From Rhizobiales bacterium Y(2018) (GTDB taxonomy: Bacteria > Pseudomonadota > Alphaproteobacteria > Rhizobiales > Aestuariivirgaceae): a stretch of 64,000 bases of DNA. Made by a program: the position numbers and the translations under genes. Numbering within the stretch: position 1 is the first letter of the stretch; every line of letters starts with the position of its first letter. Below the pieces are notes generated by a model. That model did no database searches. It saw nothing but the letters and a program-made list of their open reading frames with translations, and had not been told where the DNA came from. Location of the stretch: positions 868,001 through 932,000 of the forward strand of contig SCPD01000001.1 in assembly GCA_005502925.1 (NCBI GenBank), in the 5' to 3' direction. Shown piece by piece: positions 53,413 through 61,997 of the stretch.

Positions 53413-54039
53413 GTGAACGCGAAGCGGACGGCAAAAAACAGCAAGACCGCCCCTGCCCTGGCGGAAAAGCCCATGCGCGCCGATGCCCTGCGCAATCGCG
53501 AGAAGCTCATCGAGGCGGCGGGCAAGGCCTTCGCCGAATATGGCATCGAGACGTCGCTGGAAGAGATCGCGGCGCGCGCCCAAGTCGGCATCGGCACTCT
53601 CTACCGGCATTTTCCGACGCGCGAGCATCTGGTCGAGGTCGTTTATGGCCACGAGGTCGAAGCGCTGTGCCGAGCGGCCGAGGAGCTGGCGCACAAATAC
53701 CCGCCCGACAAAGCGCTCGCCGCCTGGATGCAGCGTTTTGTCGACTATATCGCGGCCAAGCGCGGCATGGCCAACAGCCTCAAGCTGCTGATCGCCAGCA
53801 ATTCGGAATTCTTCGCGGCGACGTCCGGCAAGATCCCGGCCGCCCTGCAGCAACTCGTCGATGCCGCCATCGCGCAAGGCGCCATCCGTTCGGACATCGA
53901 CAGCTCCGACGTCCTCCATGCGCTTTCGGGCATTTACAGCCTCCCGCAGACGCCGGACTGGCGTGAACGCTCGCGCCGTCTGATTACACTTCTGATGGAC
54001 GGCCTCAAAGCCGGCGCCAGAACGGCAAACCTCTCCTGA
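53413..54039 (+). CDS. TetR-family transcriptional regulator
   Basis: This 208-residue TetR regulator has the HTH LIEAAGKAFAEYGIETSLEE with IAARAQVGIGTLYRHFPTRE and a ligand-binding domain with a TetR_C-like helix set. The GTG at 53413 is chosen; ATG at 53473 is also possible, and both lack strong ribosome sites. It is divergent from the PaoABC-like genes and probably represses them through the palindrome at 53339-53352. Confidence 0.86.
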   Translation: MNAKRTAKNSKTAPALAEKPMRADALRNREKLIEAAGKAFAEYGIETSLEEIAARAQVGIGTLYRHFPTREHLVEVVYGHEVEALCRAAEELAHKYPPDKALAAWMQRFVDYIAAKRGMANSLKLLIASNSEFFAATSGKIPAALQQLVDAAIAQGAIRSDIDSSDVLHALSGIYSLPQTPDWRERSRRLITLLMDGLKAGARTANLS

Positions 54040-54201
54040 GGTGAGCGCATAACGCGTCCATGACAGACCGCCGTAATGCTTCGGCATCATCTCTGACATG
54101 ACAAGGCGCCGCCCCGTTCCAGTCACAGTCCTGAGGCAATTGAGTCGCAAGGCAAAGCGTGACTCAACCGCCTAACGCGATCCACCACATTGACCGATCC
54201 C

Positions 54202-54822
54202 ATGTCCTCGCTTGAGCTTACTTCGACCGTGTCGGCCACAGTCGCCTATCTATTGAGCTTCGGATTGGCCGGCGCCGGCTGCCTCGCCGCGATGGAAAGA
54301 TTTGCGCCTCTCCTTCCCTCCTATATCCTGCTGATGTTCCTGGGCCTTGCGGTGCCCGACAGCACGACGCTCGCTCTGACCATCGGCGTAACGACATTCG
54401 GTTCGCTCATCGGCGGGCTCGGCTGGTTCGTGATCGGATGGGCGCTCGGGCCCGACCGGGCACGCGCGGTGGTCGCCAAATATGGCAAGTACATACTCCT
54501 GAGAATACCGCTCTATGACCGGCTGACCGATGCCTACCGCCGCCATCATTTCTGGGTCACGCTCTCAGGGCAGATCATCCCGGCGGCCAGGCTCTATCTT
54601 CCGCTGCCCGCCGGGGTACTGAGGCTCGATCCGCGCATCTTCCTGGCGGCGACGACACTCGGCTGCCTGATCTGGAACGCCCCCTTCGTGTATCTGGGCT
54701 ACAGCTTGCGGAGCGGCGGGCGCGACCCCATCCAAACCGGCTTCTGGGCCTCCATCGCCCTCCTCGCCGTCGAAGGCGCCATTCTGCTGCTGTTGCGCTT
54801 TCGCAAGAAGGCGGCGTCCTGA
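54202..54822 (+). CDS. DedA-family (SNARE-associated) membrane protein
   Basis: This 206-residue membrane protein matches the DedA family of lipid-scramblase-related proteins: an N-terminal helical hairpin, MERFAPLLPSYILLMFLGLA (the conserved Glu-containing re-entrant region), SGQIIPAARLYLPLPAGVLR and final helices ending in RFRKKAAS. ATG at 54202 is preferred over TTG at 54190. It abuts the stop of the convergent RNA-ligase gene with no gap. Confidence 0.85.
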   Translation: MSSLELTSTVSATVAYLLSFGLAGAGCLAAMERFAPLLPSYILLMFLGLAVPDSTTLALTIGVTTFGSLIGGLGWFVIGWALGPDRARAVVAKYGKYILLRIPLYDRLTDAYRRHHFWVTLSGQIIPAARLYLPLPAGVLRLDPRIFLAATTLGCLIWNAPFVYLGYSLRSGGRDPIQTGFWASIALLAVEGAILLLLRFRKKAAS

Positions 54823-55440
54823 TCAGGATGACGCTATCGGCTCCGGCAGCGACCAGTTGCCGAGCGTGTTATAACGCGAGCGACCTCTCTCGCTGTGAAT
54901 GAGCGAGAAGTCCTCCACGGTAAAGCGGATCGGATCTATGGTCCGCTTGAGCACGACCTTCGGACCGTAGAGCAGCGTGACATGCGGGGTGAAGTGATCG
55001 GCCGCTTTCAATCCCCAGTCCCGCAGCGCCGAACCCAGTGAGCGGTGCAATTCCACCAACGGCGCGCTTTCACCGAGCAGAACCAGAGCATGCCTGCCGG
55101 GCTTGCCATGCTTCGGGGACTTTACCTCGAAGCTCTGAACATGATTGAGCGTCACATCGAAAGGCGGTAACGCGACGGTCTGGCCGGCCCGCCTGGCACC
55201 ATGGATGATAGCCGATGGCAGATGCGCAAAATCACCAATAAAATGCAGGGAAATATGCAGGAGCTCTCTCGGGCGCAGGCTTCCCTGGACATCATGCTCC
55301 GCGCAGAAGCCACGCCGGAACCGCTCCACCCGACGGGCCGTATCGCCATCGAGGCGAACGCCCATAAATAACCGTTCCGAACGCGGCGGCCATTTCTGAG
55401 TGCTGATACCCGTACCAAGATCGAATGCAACCTGTGCCAT
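54823..55440 (-). CDS. thpR: RNA 2',3'-cyclic phosphodiesterase / 2'-5' RNA ligase family (ThpR-like)
   Basis: This 205-residue 2H phosphoesterase has the two H-x-S/T motifs of the family, LLHISLHFIGD and FTPHVTLLYG, set as in ThpR/LigT. The family opens 2',3'-cyclic phosphates and can join 2'-5' ends in vitro. The start at 55440 has GAGGGTGG just upstream; a GTG at 55452 is possible. No RNA-repair gene lies next to it, so a housekeeping role is likely. Confidence 0.85.
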   Translation of the reverse strand: MAQVAFDLGTGISTQKWPPRSERLFMGVRLDGDTARRVERFRRGFCAEHDVQGSLRPRELLHISLHFIGDFAHLPSAIIHGARRAGQTVALPPFDVTLNHVQSFEVKSPKHGKPGRHALVLLGESAPLVELHRSLGSALRDWGLKAADHFTPHVTLLYGPKVVLKRTIDPIRFTVEDFSLIHSERGRSRYNTLGNWSLPEPIASS

Positions 55441-55527
55441 AACCACCCTCACGCAACTGACTGACCTTCACAGTCATAGAACAAAATAAGAACATACGCA
55501 AGTGTGTTTTAGAATTACTCGCCATTT

Positions 55528-55944
55528 CTAGCTTGGCGTCCTGCTTTCATTGCGTTTGCGCGACAGGATGCAGGCAACGGCAAGGCCGCCGATGACGGAA
55601 ACATGCTCGAGCGCCACCGTCATGTCACGGAACGCCGCCTCGCCCGCCTTCGCCCAGAAGGGATGCGCGATCGGGATGGTGAGAATGGTGAAGACCGCGA
55701 GCGCCGTCGCGGCAAGCCAGGTGCCACGGCCGAGGATAATCATCGCCGAGGCGCCAAGCTGTAAGATCAGGGTCGCCAGATTGAAGGCCCAGCCCGGATA
55801 GCGGCCGAAACTCTCCATGACCGCCGCATTGGCGCTGAAATCCAGCACCTTGGCGAGGCCGCTGGTCCAGAAGACGAAGGTGAGCAAAAGACGCGCGAGG
55901 ACATCGAAGGCGCGCGAGTCGAGGACCATTCCGAGGTTCGGCAT
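55528..55944 (-). CDS. DoxX-family membrane protein
   Basis: This 138-residue membrane protein has four hydrophobic helices and the family pattern: RLLLTFVFWTSGLAKVLDF, NLATLILQLGASAMIILGRG, and AIAHPFW-like (here PIAHPFWAKAGE). It begins 3 bp after the MFS gene stop on the same strand, so it is co-transcribed with the SoxR-controlled pump. DoxX proteins are linked to redox stress in several bacteria, which fits. Confidence 0.82.
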   Translation of the reverse strand: MPNLGMVLDSRAFDVLARLLLTFVFWTSGLAKVLDFSANAAVMESFGRYPGWAFNLATLILQLGASAMIILGRGTWLAATALAVFTILTIPIAHPFWAKAGEAAFRDMTVALEHVSVIGGLAVACILSRKRNESRTPS

Positions 55945-55947
55945 GAT

Positions 55948-57378
55948 TCAGCTCCTTCCGCCGTTGGTGGGGCGCAGTACGCGCACCGCCACCACAATGG
56001 CGAGCAAAGGCGCGGCGGCGAAGACACCGGCCAGCCACAAGGCTGCCGACGAGGCACCCACAAGCCCGCCTGGTTCGGCAAGGCCGGCGATATTCGCCAC
56101 CATGCCGGCGAGAGCGGTGCCGAAAGCAATGGCGAAGAGCTGCACGGTCGTCATGCCACCAGCGGCAAGATCCTGCTCGGTCGCGGGTGCGCTCTGATAG
56201 ATGCGGGTGACGAGCCCCGGCCAGGCTATGCCGATGCCGAAACCGACCAGAAGAAGACCAGCACAGATCGGCGCGAGAATGGCGAGGTCTCCCTGGCCAT
56301 GGAGCGGCACGAACGCCGCAAAAAGCACCAGGCCCGTGAGCACCAGGACGGGTCCCAGCAAGATCAGACGGGCTCCAGCACTTTCCTGCCAGCGCGAGCT
56401 CAATATGGAGCCGATCGTCCAGCCGATCGCCATCAAGGCCGCGAGATAGCCAGCCCAGAGCGGCGACTGACCATGCAGGACCTGCAACAGATAAGGCACG
56501 AAGATTTCAGGCTGCATGCCCAGCATCAGAAGCGCGATGGTGCAGTAGAGCGCCCCCAAGGGTGTGGCGATGCTGAAGGAGTTGCGCGGCAGGAGACGCG
56601 CCTCAGTCCTGCCCTCCACCAGAGCGATCAGGGCGATCATTGCAAGCGCGGCGCCAAGACCAGCGGCGTTCCAGGCGATGTCCTCGGCCAAGCTGCCGGC
56701 CGAGACGGCGAGCACCGCGCCAGTCAACAGCACCAGCTGCGGCAGCGGGAGAGCAGCGCGCTCATTCCTGTCCCAGCTGCTTCTGGGGAGCGTCGAAAAG
56801 GCGATGAGCGTGAAGGCAGCGACGAAAGGCAGAAGCGACCAGAAGGCGGCACGCCAGGCATGATATTCGGCGAAGACTCCACCGACCGCCGGTCCGACCA
56901 GCGCCGCGATGCCGAACATCGCCGAGATGAGCGCGATGACGCGGCCCCATAATCTTTCCGGCAGCACGAGACGCGTCAGGCCATAGGCCAACGCATAGAG
57001 GAAGCCGCCACCCACTCCCTGGATGCTGCGCCCCGCCAGCATGATCGGCATGTTGACGGCCAGCGAGCAGATGAGCGTGCCCATGCCGAAGAGCAAGGCG
57101 GCGATGACATAAGCGCTGCGCGGACCGGCGCGCTTCAAAAGGTTCGCCGCCAATGCCGCACCGAGGATCGAAGCGACGACAAACAATGTCGTGGCCCAGG
57201 CATAGAATTCGAGGCCGCCAACATCGGCGATGACTGAAGGCATCACCGTCGTCGCGATATACATATTCACCGCATGCAGCGTTACGCCGCCGGCCAAAAC
57301 CAGAGCATAGATGCCATGTCTTCCACTGAGGAGATCACTCCATCCGACAGGCGCCGGATCGGTCAATTCATTCGTCAT
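55948..57378 (-). CDS. MFS transporter, DHA2/EmrB-like drug efflux pump
   Basis: This 476-residue protein has about 12-14 hydrophobic helices and DHA2-like motifs: ATTVMPSVIADVGGLEFYAW, AGRSIQGVGGGFLYALAYG (motif with GRSIQG), and RVIALISAMFGIAALVGPAV (motif C). The start at 57378 has GGAG upstream. A SoxR-type promoter (57420-57450) drives it directly, so it probably exports redox-active compounds such as phenazines or quinones. Confidence 0.88.
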   Translation of the reverse strand: MTNELTDPAPVGWSDLLSGRHGIYALVLAGGVTLHAVNMYIATTVMPSVIADVGGLEFYAWATTLFVVASILGAALAANLLKRAGPRSAYVIAALLFGMGTLICSLAVNMPIMLAGRSIQGVGGGFLYALAYGLTRLVLPERLWGRVIALISAMFGIAALVGPAVGGVFAEYHAWRAAFWSLLPFVAAFTLIAFSTLPRSSWDRNERAALPLPQLVLLTGAVLAVSAGSLAEDIAWNAAGLGAALAMIALIALVEGRTEARLLPRNSFSIATPLGALYCTIALLMLGMQPEIFVPYLLQVLHGQSPLWAGYLAALMAIGWTIGSILSSRWQESAGARLILLGPVLVLTGLVLFAAFVPLHGQGDLAILAPICAGLLLVGFGIGIAWPGLVTRIYQSAPATEQDLAAGGMTTVQLFAIAFGTALAGMVANIAGLAEPGGLVGASSAALWLAGVFAAAPLLAIVVAVRVLRPTNGGRS

Positions 57379-57419
57379 GTCGGCACTCCAATTCGCGACC
57401 GAGGTCGCAGCCGACACGC

Positions 57420-57450
57420 CCTATAGGACCTCAACCAAAGTTGAGGTCAA
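57420..57450 (-). promoter_or_regulatory. SoxR-activated promoter with 19-bp spacer and SoxR box
   Basis: On the minus strand TTGACC (57450-57445) and TATAGG (57425-57420) are separated by 19 bp, the overlong spacing used by MerR-family activators. Between and around them lies the dyad CCTCAACTTTGGTTGAGG (57446-57429), 18 bp long and close to the E. coli soxS SoxR box CCTCAAGTTAACTTGAGG. It overlaps the soxR stop codon and lies 42 bp before the MFS start. SoxR bound here would activate the pump and DoxX genes. Confidence 0.88.
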
Positions 57451-57917
57451 GCATCACGCGTGCGTCTGTGTGGCACCAAACGTCGCGGGCCTGGCCCACG
57501 CTTGCCCAACACGTCATCCGGATTTCGCAACGGGCATTCCGCCAAGGAAAGGCAGCCGCAGCCGATGCAGCTGGTGATCTGGTCGCGTAGTTGCGTCAGG
57601 CTGACGATGCGCTCCTCCAGCATGTCCTTCCAGGTATTGGTGAAGCGCCGCCAGTCGCTCGCCGTGGGCACATGATCATGCGGCAGGTCGGCCAACGCCT
57701 CATGGATGACGGCAAGCGAAATGCCGGCGCGCTGCGCGATGCGGATGATGGCGATGCGGCGCAGCACGGCACGGTGATAACGGCGTTGATTGCCAGCGGT
57801 GCGCCAGCCTACGATCAACCCCTTACGCTCATAATAATGCAAGGTGGACACCGCGACGCCACTGCGTCGCGCCACCTCGCCCACCGCCAGAGTCTGTTTG
57901 GCGTCGCCCTTCTTCAC
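57447..57917 (-). CDS. soxR: Redox-sensitive MerR-family regulator SoxR
   Basis: This 156-residue SoxR has the MerR HTH VGEVARRSGVAVSTLHYYER with the wing RTAGNQRRYHRAVLRRIAII, a dimerisation helix and the [2Fe-2S] cysteines C117-X2-C120-X-C122-X5-C128, exactly the SoxR spacing. Oxidation of the cluster by redox-active drugs switches it to an activator. The GTG start overlaps the malic enzyme stop by 4 bp (GTGA), so SoxR is made as part of the malic enzyme transcript. Target promoter is at 57420-57450. Confidence 0.94.
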   Translation of the reverse strand: MKKGDAKQTLAVGEVARRSGVAVSTLHYYERKGLIVGWRTAGNQRRYHRAVLRRIAIIRIAQRAGISLAVIHEALADLPHDHVPTASDWRRFTNTWKDMLEERIVSLTQLRDQITSCIGCGCLSLAECPLRNPDDVLGKRGPGPRRLVPHRRTRDA

Positions 57918-59563
57918 GCCAGCGGCCGATAGGCCGGCCGGTACACCTTTTCAGCCATATAAGCGGCGAGATCATCGGGCGCCGGCACACCTGCGAGCCC
58001 GTGATCGAAGATGTAACGCGCCACGGCACGGGCGACATTGAGCGACACATCGAGAATCATCGATTGTGGCGGATAGATGAGACCGGTCGCGATCTGCGCC
58101 GGCGTCACCTGCTCGGCCAGTGCGCGCGCCGCGACAATGAACATCTCGTCGGTGACTCGCGCGGCCTCCGTCGCATAGATCGCCATGCCGACCGCCGGGA
58201 AGATATAAACATTGTTACCCTGGCTCGGCAGGAAGGTCTTGTCGCCGAGATAGACCGGCTGGAATGGGCTGCCGCTGGCAAAGACGGCCCGGCCGTCGGT
58301 CCAACGATAAGCCTCTTCCGCCGTACATTCCGAATGCGAGGTCGGGTTGGAATAGGGAAAGATGATCGGCCGCGCATTGAGCTTCGCCATCGTTTCGATG
58401 ACGGTACGGTCGAAAGCCTTGCCGACACCCGACACGCCGATGATGGCGGTGGGCTTCAGCACCTCGATCGCGGCGGTGAAATTGTCGAGCGGCGCATGTT
58501 CATGGGCGAAGGGTTGCTGGAAGGGTGTGAGGCCCTCGCGCTTCGACTGAATGAGGCCGCCAATATCGAAGAGCCAGCAGCGCCGCTTTGCTTCGGCCGC
58601 CGAAAGCCCATCCTGCTCGAGCGCCTTGGCGAGGAGTGCGGCAATGCCGGTCGCCGCCGTGCCGGCGCCCAGAAACAGAAAGCGCTGATCCTTGAGCGCG
58701 CCATCGACGATCTTCGAGGCGGCGATAAGGCCCGCGAGCGCCACCGCGGCGGTGCCCTGTATGTCGTCGTTGAAGCAACAGACCTTGTCGCGATAGCGCG
58801 CCAAGATGGGTGCCGCATGCGGCAGCGCGAAATCCTCGAACTGGATGCAGGCACGTGGAAATACGTCCTGCACCGCCATGATGAATTCGTCGATGAATTC
58901 GTCATACTCAGCACCAGTGATCCGCGGCTGACGCAAACCGAGATAGAGTGGATGCTTGATGAGCGCCTCATTGTTGGTGCCGACATCGACAGTGATCGGC
59001 AGCGTCACCTTGGGCGGCACGCCGGCGCAGGCCGTATAAAGAGCCAGCTTGCCGATCGGGATGCCCATGCCGTTGATGCCGAGATCGCCCAATCCCAGAA
59101 TACGTTCGCCATCGGTGACGACGATGAAACGCACATCCTTATGCGGCCAGTTGCGCAGGAGATCGCGCAGCTGACCCTTGCGGGTGATCGACAGATAGAC
59201 ACCGGCCGGGCGGCGCAGGATCTGGTCGAATTTCTGGCAGGCCTCGCCGACGGTCGGCGTGTAGACGAGCGGCAGGAAACGCGCCGGGTCGGACATCAGC
59301 GCCTTGAAGTAGAGCGTCTCGTCATTGTCACGCAGCGAGGACAGAAAGATATACCGCTCGAGATCGGTCGGCTTGTAGTCGAGTTGGACCAGGACCCGCT
59401 GCAGCCTTACCTCCTCATCCTCCACCCGGTCCGGCAGCAGGCCGACCAGCCCGAATTTCTCGCGCTCGGCCTCGGTGAAGGCGGTCGAGCGATTGAGCGC
59501 CGGATCGCGCAGCAGCGCCACGCCGGTCGGATGATTGGTGAGCGGTGTCGGTTTAGCGGTCAT
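57914..59563 (-). CDS. maeA: NAD-dependent malic enzyme
   Basis: This 549-residue enzyme oxidatively decarboxylates malate to pyruvate. It has the N-terminal malic domain with YTPTVGEACQKF and VVTDGERILGLGDLGINGMG, CFNDDIQGTAAVALAG (metal-binding Asp region), the NAD(P) motif FLFLGAGTAATGIAALL, and PIIFPYSNPTSHSECTAEEA. Size (about 550-570) is that of MaeA/SfcA rather than the longer MaeB fusion. AAAGGAC precedes the ATG at 59563. It is the first gene of a unit that continues into soxR. Confidence 0.95.
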   Translation of the reverse strand: MTAKPTPLTNHPTGVALLRDPALNRSTAFTEAEREKFGLVGLLPDRVEDEEVRLQRVLVQLDYKPTDLERYIFLSSLRDNDETLYFKALMSDPARFLPLVYTPTVGEACQKFDQILRRPAGVYLSITRKGQLRDLLRNWPHKDVRFIVVTDGERILGLGDLGINGMGIPIGKLALYTACAGVPPKVTLPITVDVGTNNEALIKHPLYLGLRQPRITGAEYDEFIDEFIMAVQDVFPRACIQFEDFALPHAAPILARYRDKVCCFNDDIQGTAAVALAGLIAASKIVDGALKDQRFLFLGAGTAATGIAALLAKALEQDGLSAAEAKRRCWLFDIGGLIQSKREGLTPFQQPFAHEHAPLDNFTAAIEVLKPTAIIGVSGVGKAFDRTVIETMAKLNARPIIFPYSNPTSHSECTAEEAYRWTDGRAVFASGSPFQPVYLGDKTFLPSQGNNVYIFPAVGMAIYATEAARVTDEMFIVAARALAEQVTPAQIATGLIYPPQSMILDVSLNVARAVARYIFDHGLAGVPAPDDLAAYMAEKVYRPAYRPLA

Positions 59564-59653
59564 GTCCTTTTCCCCCGAACGGTCAGATGCAGAGGGCCTG
59601 TCGATTCTCGTCGGTCCCAGATATAAAAGATAGCGGGGGCCGGAGACAGGCAA

Positions 59654-60082
59654 ATGAATGAAGTCATTAACTTCGGCAGCATCAATCTCGAATTCTTCCA
59701 CACCAAGGAAACGACGGCCGGCAGCCTCGACATGTTCCGCATGACGGTCCAGCCCAGAGGCCGCGTCCCGGTGCCGCATTATCACGAGAGCTGGGACGAA
59801 GCGGTCTACGGTCTCTCCGGCACCTTGCATTTTACCGTCGACGGCAAGACTGTCCCGGTCGGGCTTGGCGACACGCTCTTCATCAAGCGCGGCGTCGTCC
59901 ATGGTTTCAACAATGTCACCGAGGAACCTGCCACGTGCCTTTCAGTGCTCACTCCTGGCGTGCTCGGTCCCGGCTATTTCCGCGAGATCGCCGCCCTTCT
60001 CAGCGCCGGCGCGCCCGACCCGCAGCGCATCAAGGAGATCATGCTGCGTCACGGGCTGGTGCCAGCGCCACCAAAGGCGTGA
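59654..60082 (+). CDS. Cupin-domain protein
   Basis: This 142-residue single cupin has motif 1 VPVPHYHESWDEAVYGLSG (metal-binding His/His/Glu) and motif 2 GDTLFIKRGVVHGFNN. Function unknown; cupins of this type include small dioxygenases and isomerases. GGAG lies about 10 bp before the ATG and TATAAA is upstream, so it has its own promoter in the 90-bp gap from maeA. Its stop abuts the stop of mltB. Confidence 0.85.
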   Translation: MNEVINFGSINLEFFHTKETTAGSLDMFRMTVQPRGRVPVPHYHESWDEAVYGLSGTLHFTVDGKTVPVGLGDTLFIKRGVVHGFNNVTEEPATCLSVLTPGVLGPGYFREIAALLSAGAPDPQRIKEIMLRHGLVPAPPKA

Positions 60083-61276
60083 TCAGTTCCCGGCGAGCGC
60101 CTTCAGGATACGTTTGCTGGGCCGGCCATTGGGTTTCATGCCGGCCTTCTTCTGCGCTTCCTTGATCGCCGCGACGGTGATCGGGCCGATGCGGCCGTCC
60201 GCCTCGCCCTCATAATAACCACGCTGGATCAGCAATTCCTGCAGACGCTTGCGCTCGGCCCGGCTCAGGCCCGGATCATCGGTCGGCCAGGGCGTCTTGA
60301 GCGCAGCCTTGCCGGCCAGGCGGTCGGATAGGTAGCCGATCGCCAGTGCGTAGGACTCCGCCGCATTGTAGGAGAAGAGCGCATCGAAGTTGCGCGATAC
60401 GAGGAAGGAAGGGCCTGACGGCCCCGCCGGCCGGATGAGTCCATAGGAGCCGCCGGACGGCAGTGCCGTGCCATCGGCGCGGGTGATGCCCTGCTTGACC
60501 CAGGCCGAGGCCGGCGCCTTGCGCGAGCGGCCGACCGGTCCCTTGTAGGAGGCCGGCACCTTCACCTCGAAGCCCCAGGGGAGACCCGACTGCCAGCCGG
60601 CCTTATCGAGGAAATTGGCAGCGGAAGCGAGCGAATCGGGAACCGAGCGGATGGTGTCGCGGCGGCCATCGCCGTCGAAATCGACGGCAAGGCGGCGATA
60701 GGTCGACGGCATGAACTGCGTCTGGCCGAAAGCGCCCGCCCAGGAGCCGGTGAGGTCGGCCAGCCTGATGTCGCCGGCCTGTACGATACGCAGGGCCTGG
60801 ATGAGCTCGGCCTTGAACACAGCCGGCTTCTTGCCGCCACAAGCGACATTGGGCAGCGCATGCGGCAGGAAGAAATCGCCCTTCTCGCGGCCGTAGTTGC
60901 TCTCGATGCCCCATAGCGACGCGAGAATGAAGCGGTTGACGCCATAGGCCCGCTCGACCGCAAGCAACGTCTTGTCATGGGTGCGCATCATCTTGGCCCC
61001 GTCGACGAGCCGGGCCTCGTCGACCAGGAAGGCCATGTAATCCCAGATGGCGAGACGATATTCGGGCTGGGTCCTGGAGAAGCGCACCGCTTTCTCGTCG
61101 AAAGCGATACCTTTGAAGGCGGCATTGACGATTTCGGGCTTGATGCCGGCTTTGAGCACCTCGGCGCGCACACCTTTGACACAGCCTTCGAACGACGCCC
61201 AGGCGGGGTTCACCAGAAAGCCTGTCGCAAGTGCCATGGCGCAGGTACCGATCAACCGGGGAAGAAAACGAGTCAT
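60083..61276 (-). CDS. mltB: Lytic murein transglycosylase B family with PG-binding domain
   Basis: This 397-residue periplasmic enzyme has a signal peptide (MTRFLPRLIGTCAMALATGF, cleavage near NPAWA), the MltB catalytic domain with LWGIESNYGREKG (catalytic Glu125), FGQTQFMPSTYRRLAVDFDG and a C-terminal PG_binding_1 domain (LQELLIQRGYYEGEADGRIG). It cleaves glycan strands with 1,6-anhydro ends. Start 61276 has AGGATGG upstream; an in-frame ATG at 61375 would overlap the next gene and add a non-signal sequence. Confidence 0.93.
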   Translation of the reverse strand: MTRFLPRLIGTCAMALATGFLVNPAWASFEGCVKGVRAEVLKAGIKPEIVNAAFKGIAFDEKAVRFSRTQPEYRLAIWDYMAFLVDEARLVDGAKMMRTHDKTLLAVERAYGVNRFILASLWGIESNYGREKGDFFLPHALPNVACGGKKPAVFKAELIQALRIVQAGDIRLADLTGSWAGAFGQTQFMPSTYRRLAVDFDGDGRRDTIRSVPDSLASAANFLDKAGWQSGLPWGFEVKVPASYKGPVGRSRKAPASAWVKQGITRADGTALPSGGSYGLIRPAGPSGPSFLVSRNFDALFSYNAAESYALAIGYLSDRLAGKAALKTPWPTDDPGLSRAERKRLQELLIQRGYYEGEADGRIGPITVAAIKEAQKKAGMKPNGRPSKRILKALAGN

Positions 61277-61352
61277 GACGCCATCCTGAAAATGAGGGCG
61301 CAGACTACCAGCTGGCCGTGCCGATGTGAATCGGTTTGCCATCACGCTTTGG

Positions 61353-61958
61353 TCAAAGGATTTGCAGCCATTCATGTCCCGGATGGGCGGCCGCCAAGCA
61401 TGTTTTCAGCCAATCCCGTTCATCAAGGGCCAGCTTCGGCAAAGCCTTCGCGAAGTCGGCTTCGTCCTTGCCGCGCCTGTGCTTCGCCTTGAACAGGAGC
61501 AACGCCGCCGGCTTCAGATAAGGCAGCCCGTCCCCAGTCATGCCGACCATTTCACCGCGCGGCCGCATAATGGCGGGATCTCTCTTGTACTTCCACATAT
61601 CCGGCGTTCCCGGCTCCATCATCATGTCGACCCGCCAGCATCGCGCAGCGCAATCCTGGCACCAGATCTGCCAAATGGCGGCTGGCGGTTCCGCGCCGGC
61701 CGGCAGAGGCTCAACGATACCGTCTCCGGCCGTGTAGAAATCCATGCCGGTCAAGACTTGGCGGAAGGCGGCCACGTCCTCGCGCAGGATCGTGAATTCA
61801 AGATCCTCGTGATCACGGGTCTGATGGCCATGCCAAAGGTCGAGCGCCCACCCGCCCGCTATACACCATGGCCGCGCGATGCCGCTCAGCCGGCGGCCAA
61901 GCTCGGTCGGATGCCACGCGCACCATGCGTCATGCGCCAGCATTGCTTGCAGTGTCAT
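61353..61958 (-). CDS. Nucleotidyltransferase-fold protein, AadB/aminoglycoside adenylyltransferase-like
   Basis: This 201-residue protein has the nucleotidyltransferase signature PWCIAGGWALDLWHGHQT and HEDLEFTI, as in ANT(2'')-type enzymes (GGWA...TRxHxDxE pattern). Similar chromosomal proteins exist without proven drug activity, so substrate is not established. Transcribed in the same direction as mltB with 76 bp between, and separated from the flavoprotein gene by 39 bp. Confidence 0.8.
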   Translation of the reverse strand: MTLQAMLAHDAWCAWHPTELGRRLSGIARPWCIAGGWALDLWHGHQTRDHEDLEFTILREDVAAFRQVLTGMDFYTAGDGIVEPLPAGAEPPAAIWQIWCQDCAARCWRVDMMMEPGTPDMWKYKRDPAIMRPRGEMVGMTGDGLPYLKPAALLLFKAKHRRGKDEADFAKALPKLALDERDWLKTCLAAAHPGHEWLQIL

Positions 61959-61997
61959 GAAACGGTCTGCCCCTATGAGGGGCCGCTCTATACGGCA

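Noticed and set aside
54823-55440. Linking the ThpR-like gene to the Hen1-Pnkp repair pair
   Set aside because: The genes lie over 50 kb apart and ThpR homologues are common housekeeping genes, so there is no support for a joint system.
58001-59626. A 541-codon plus-strand frame opposite the malic enzyme gene
   Set aside because: It is an antisense mirror of a fully conserved malic enzyme, with no recognisable motif or ribosome site.
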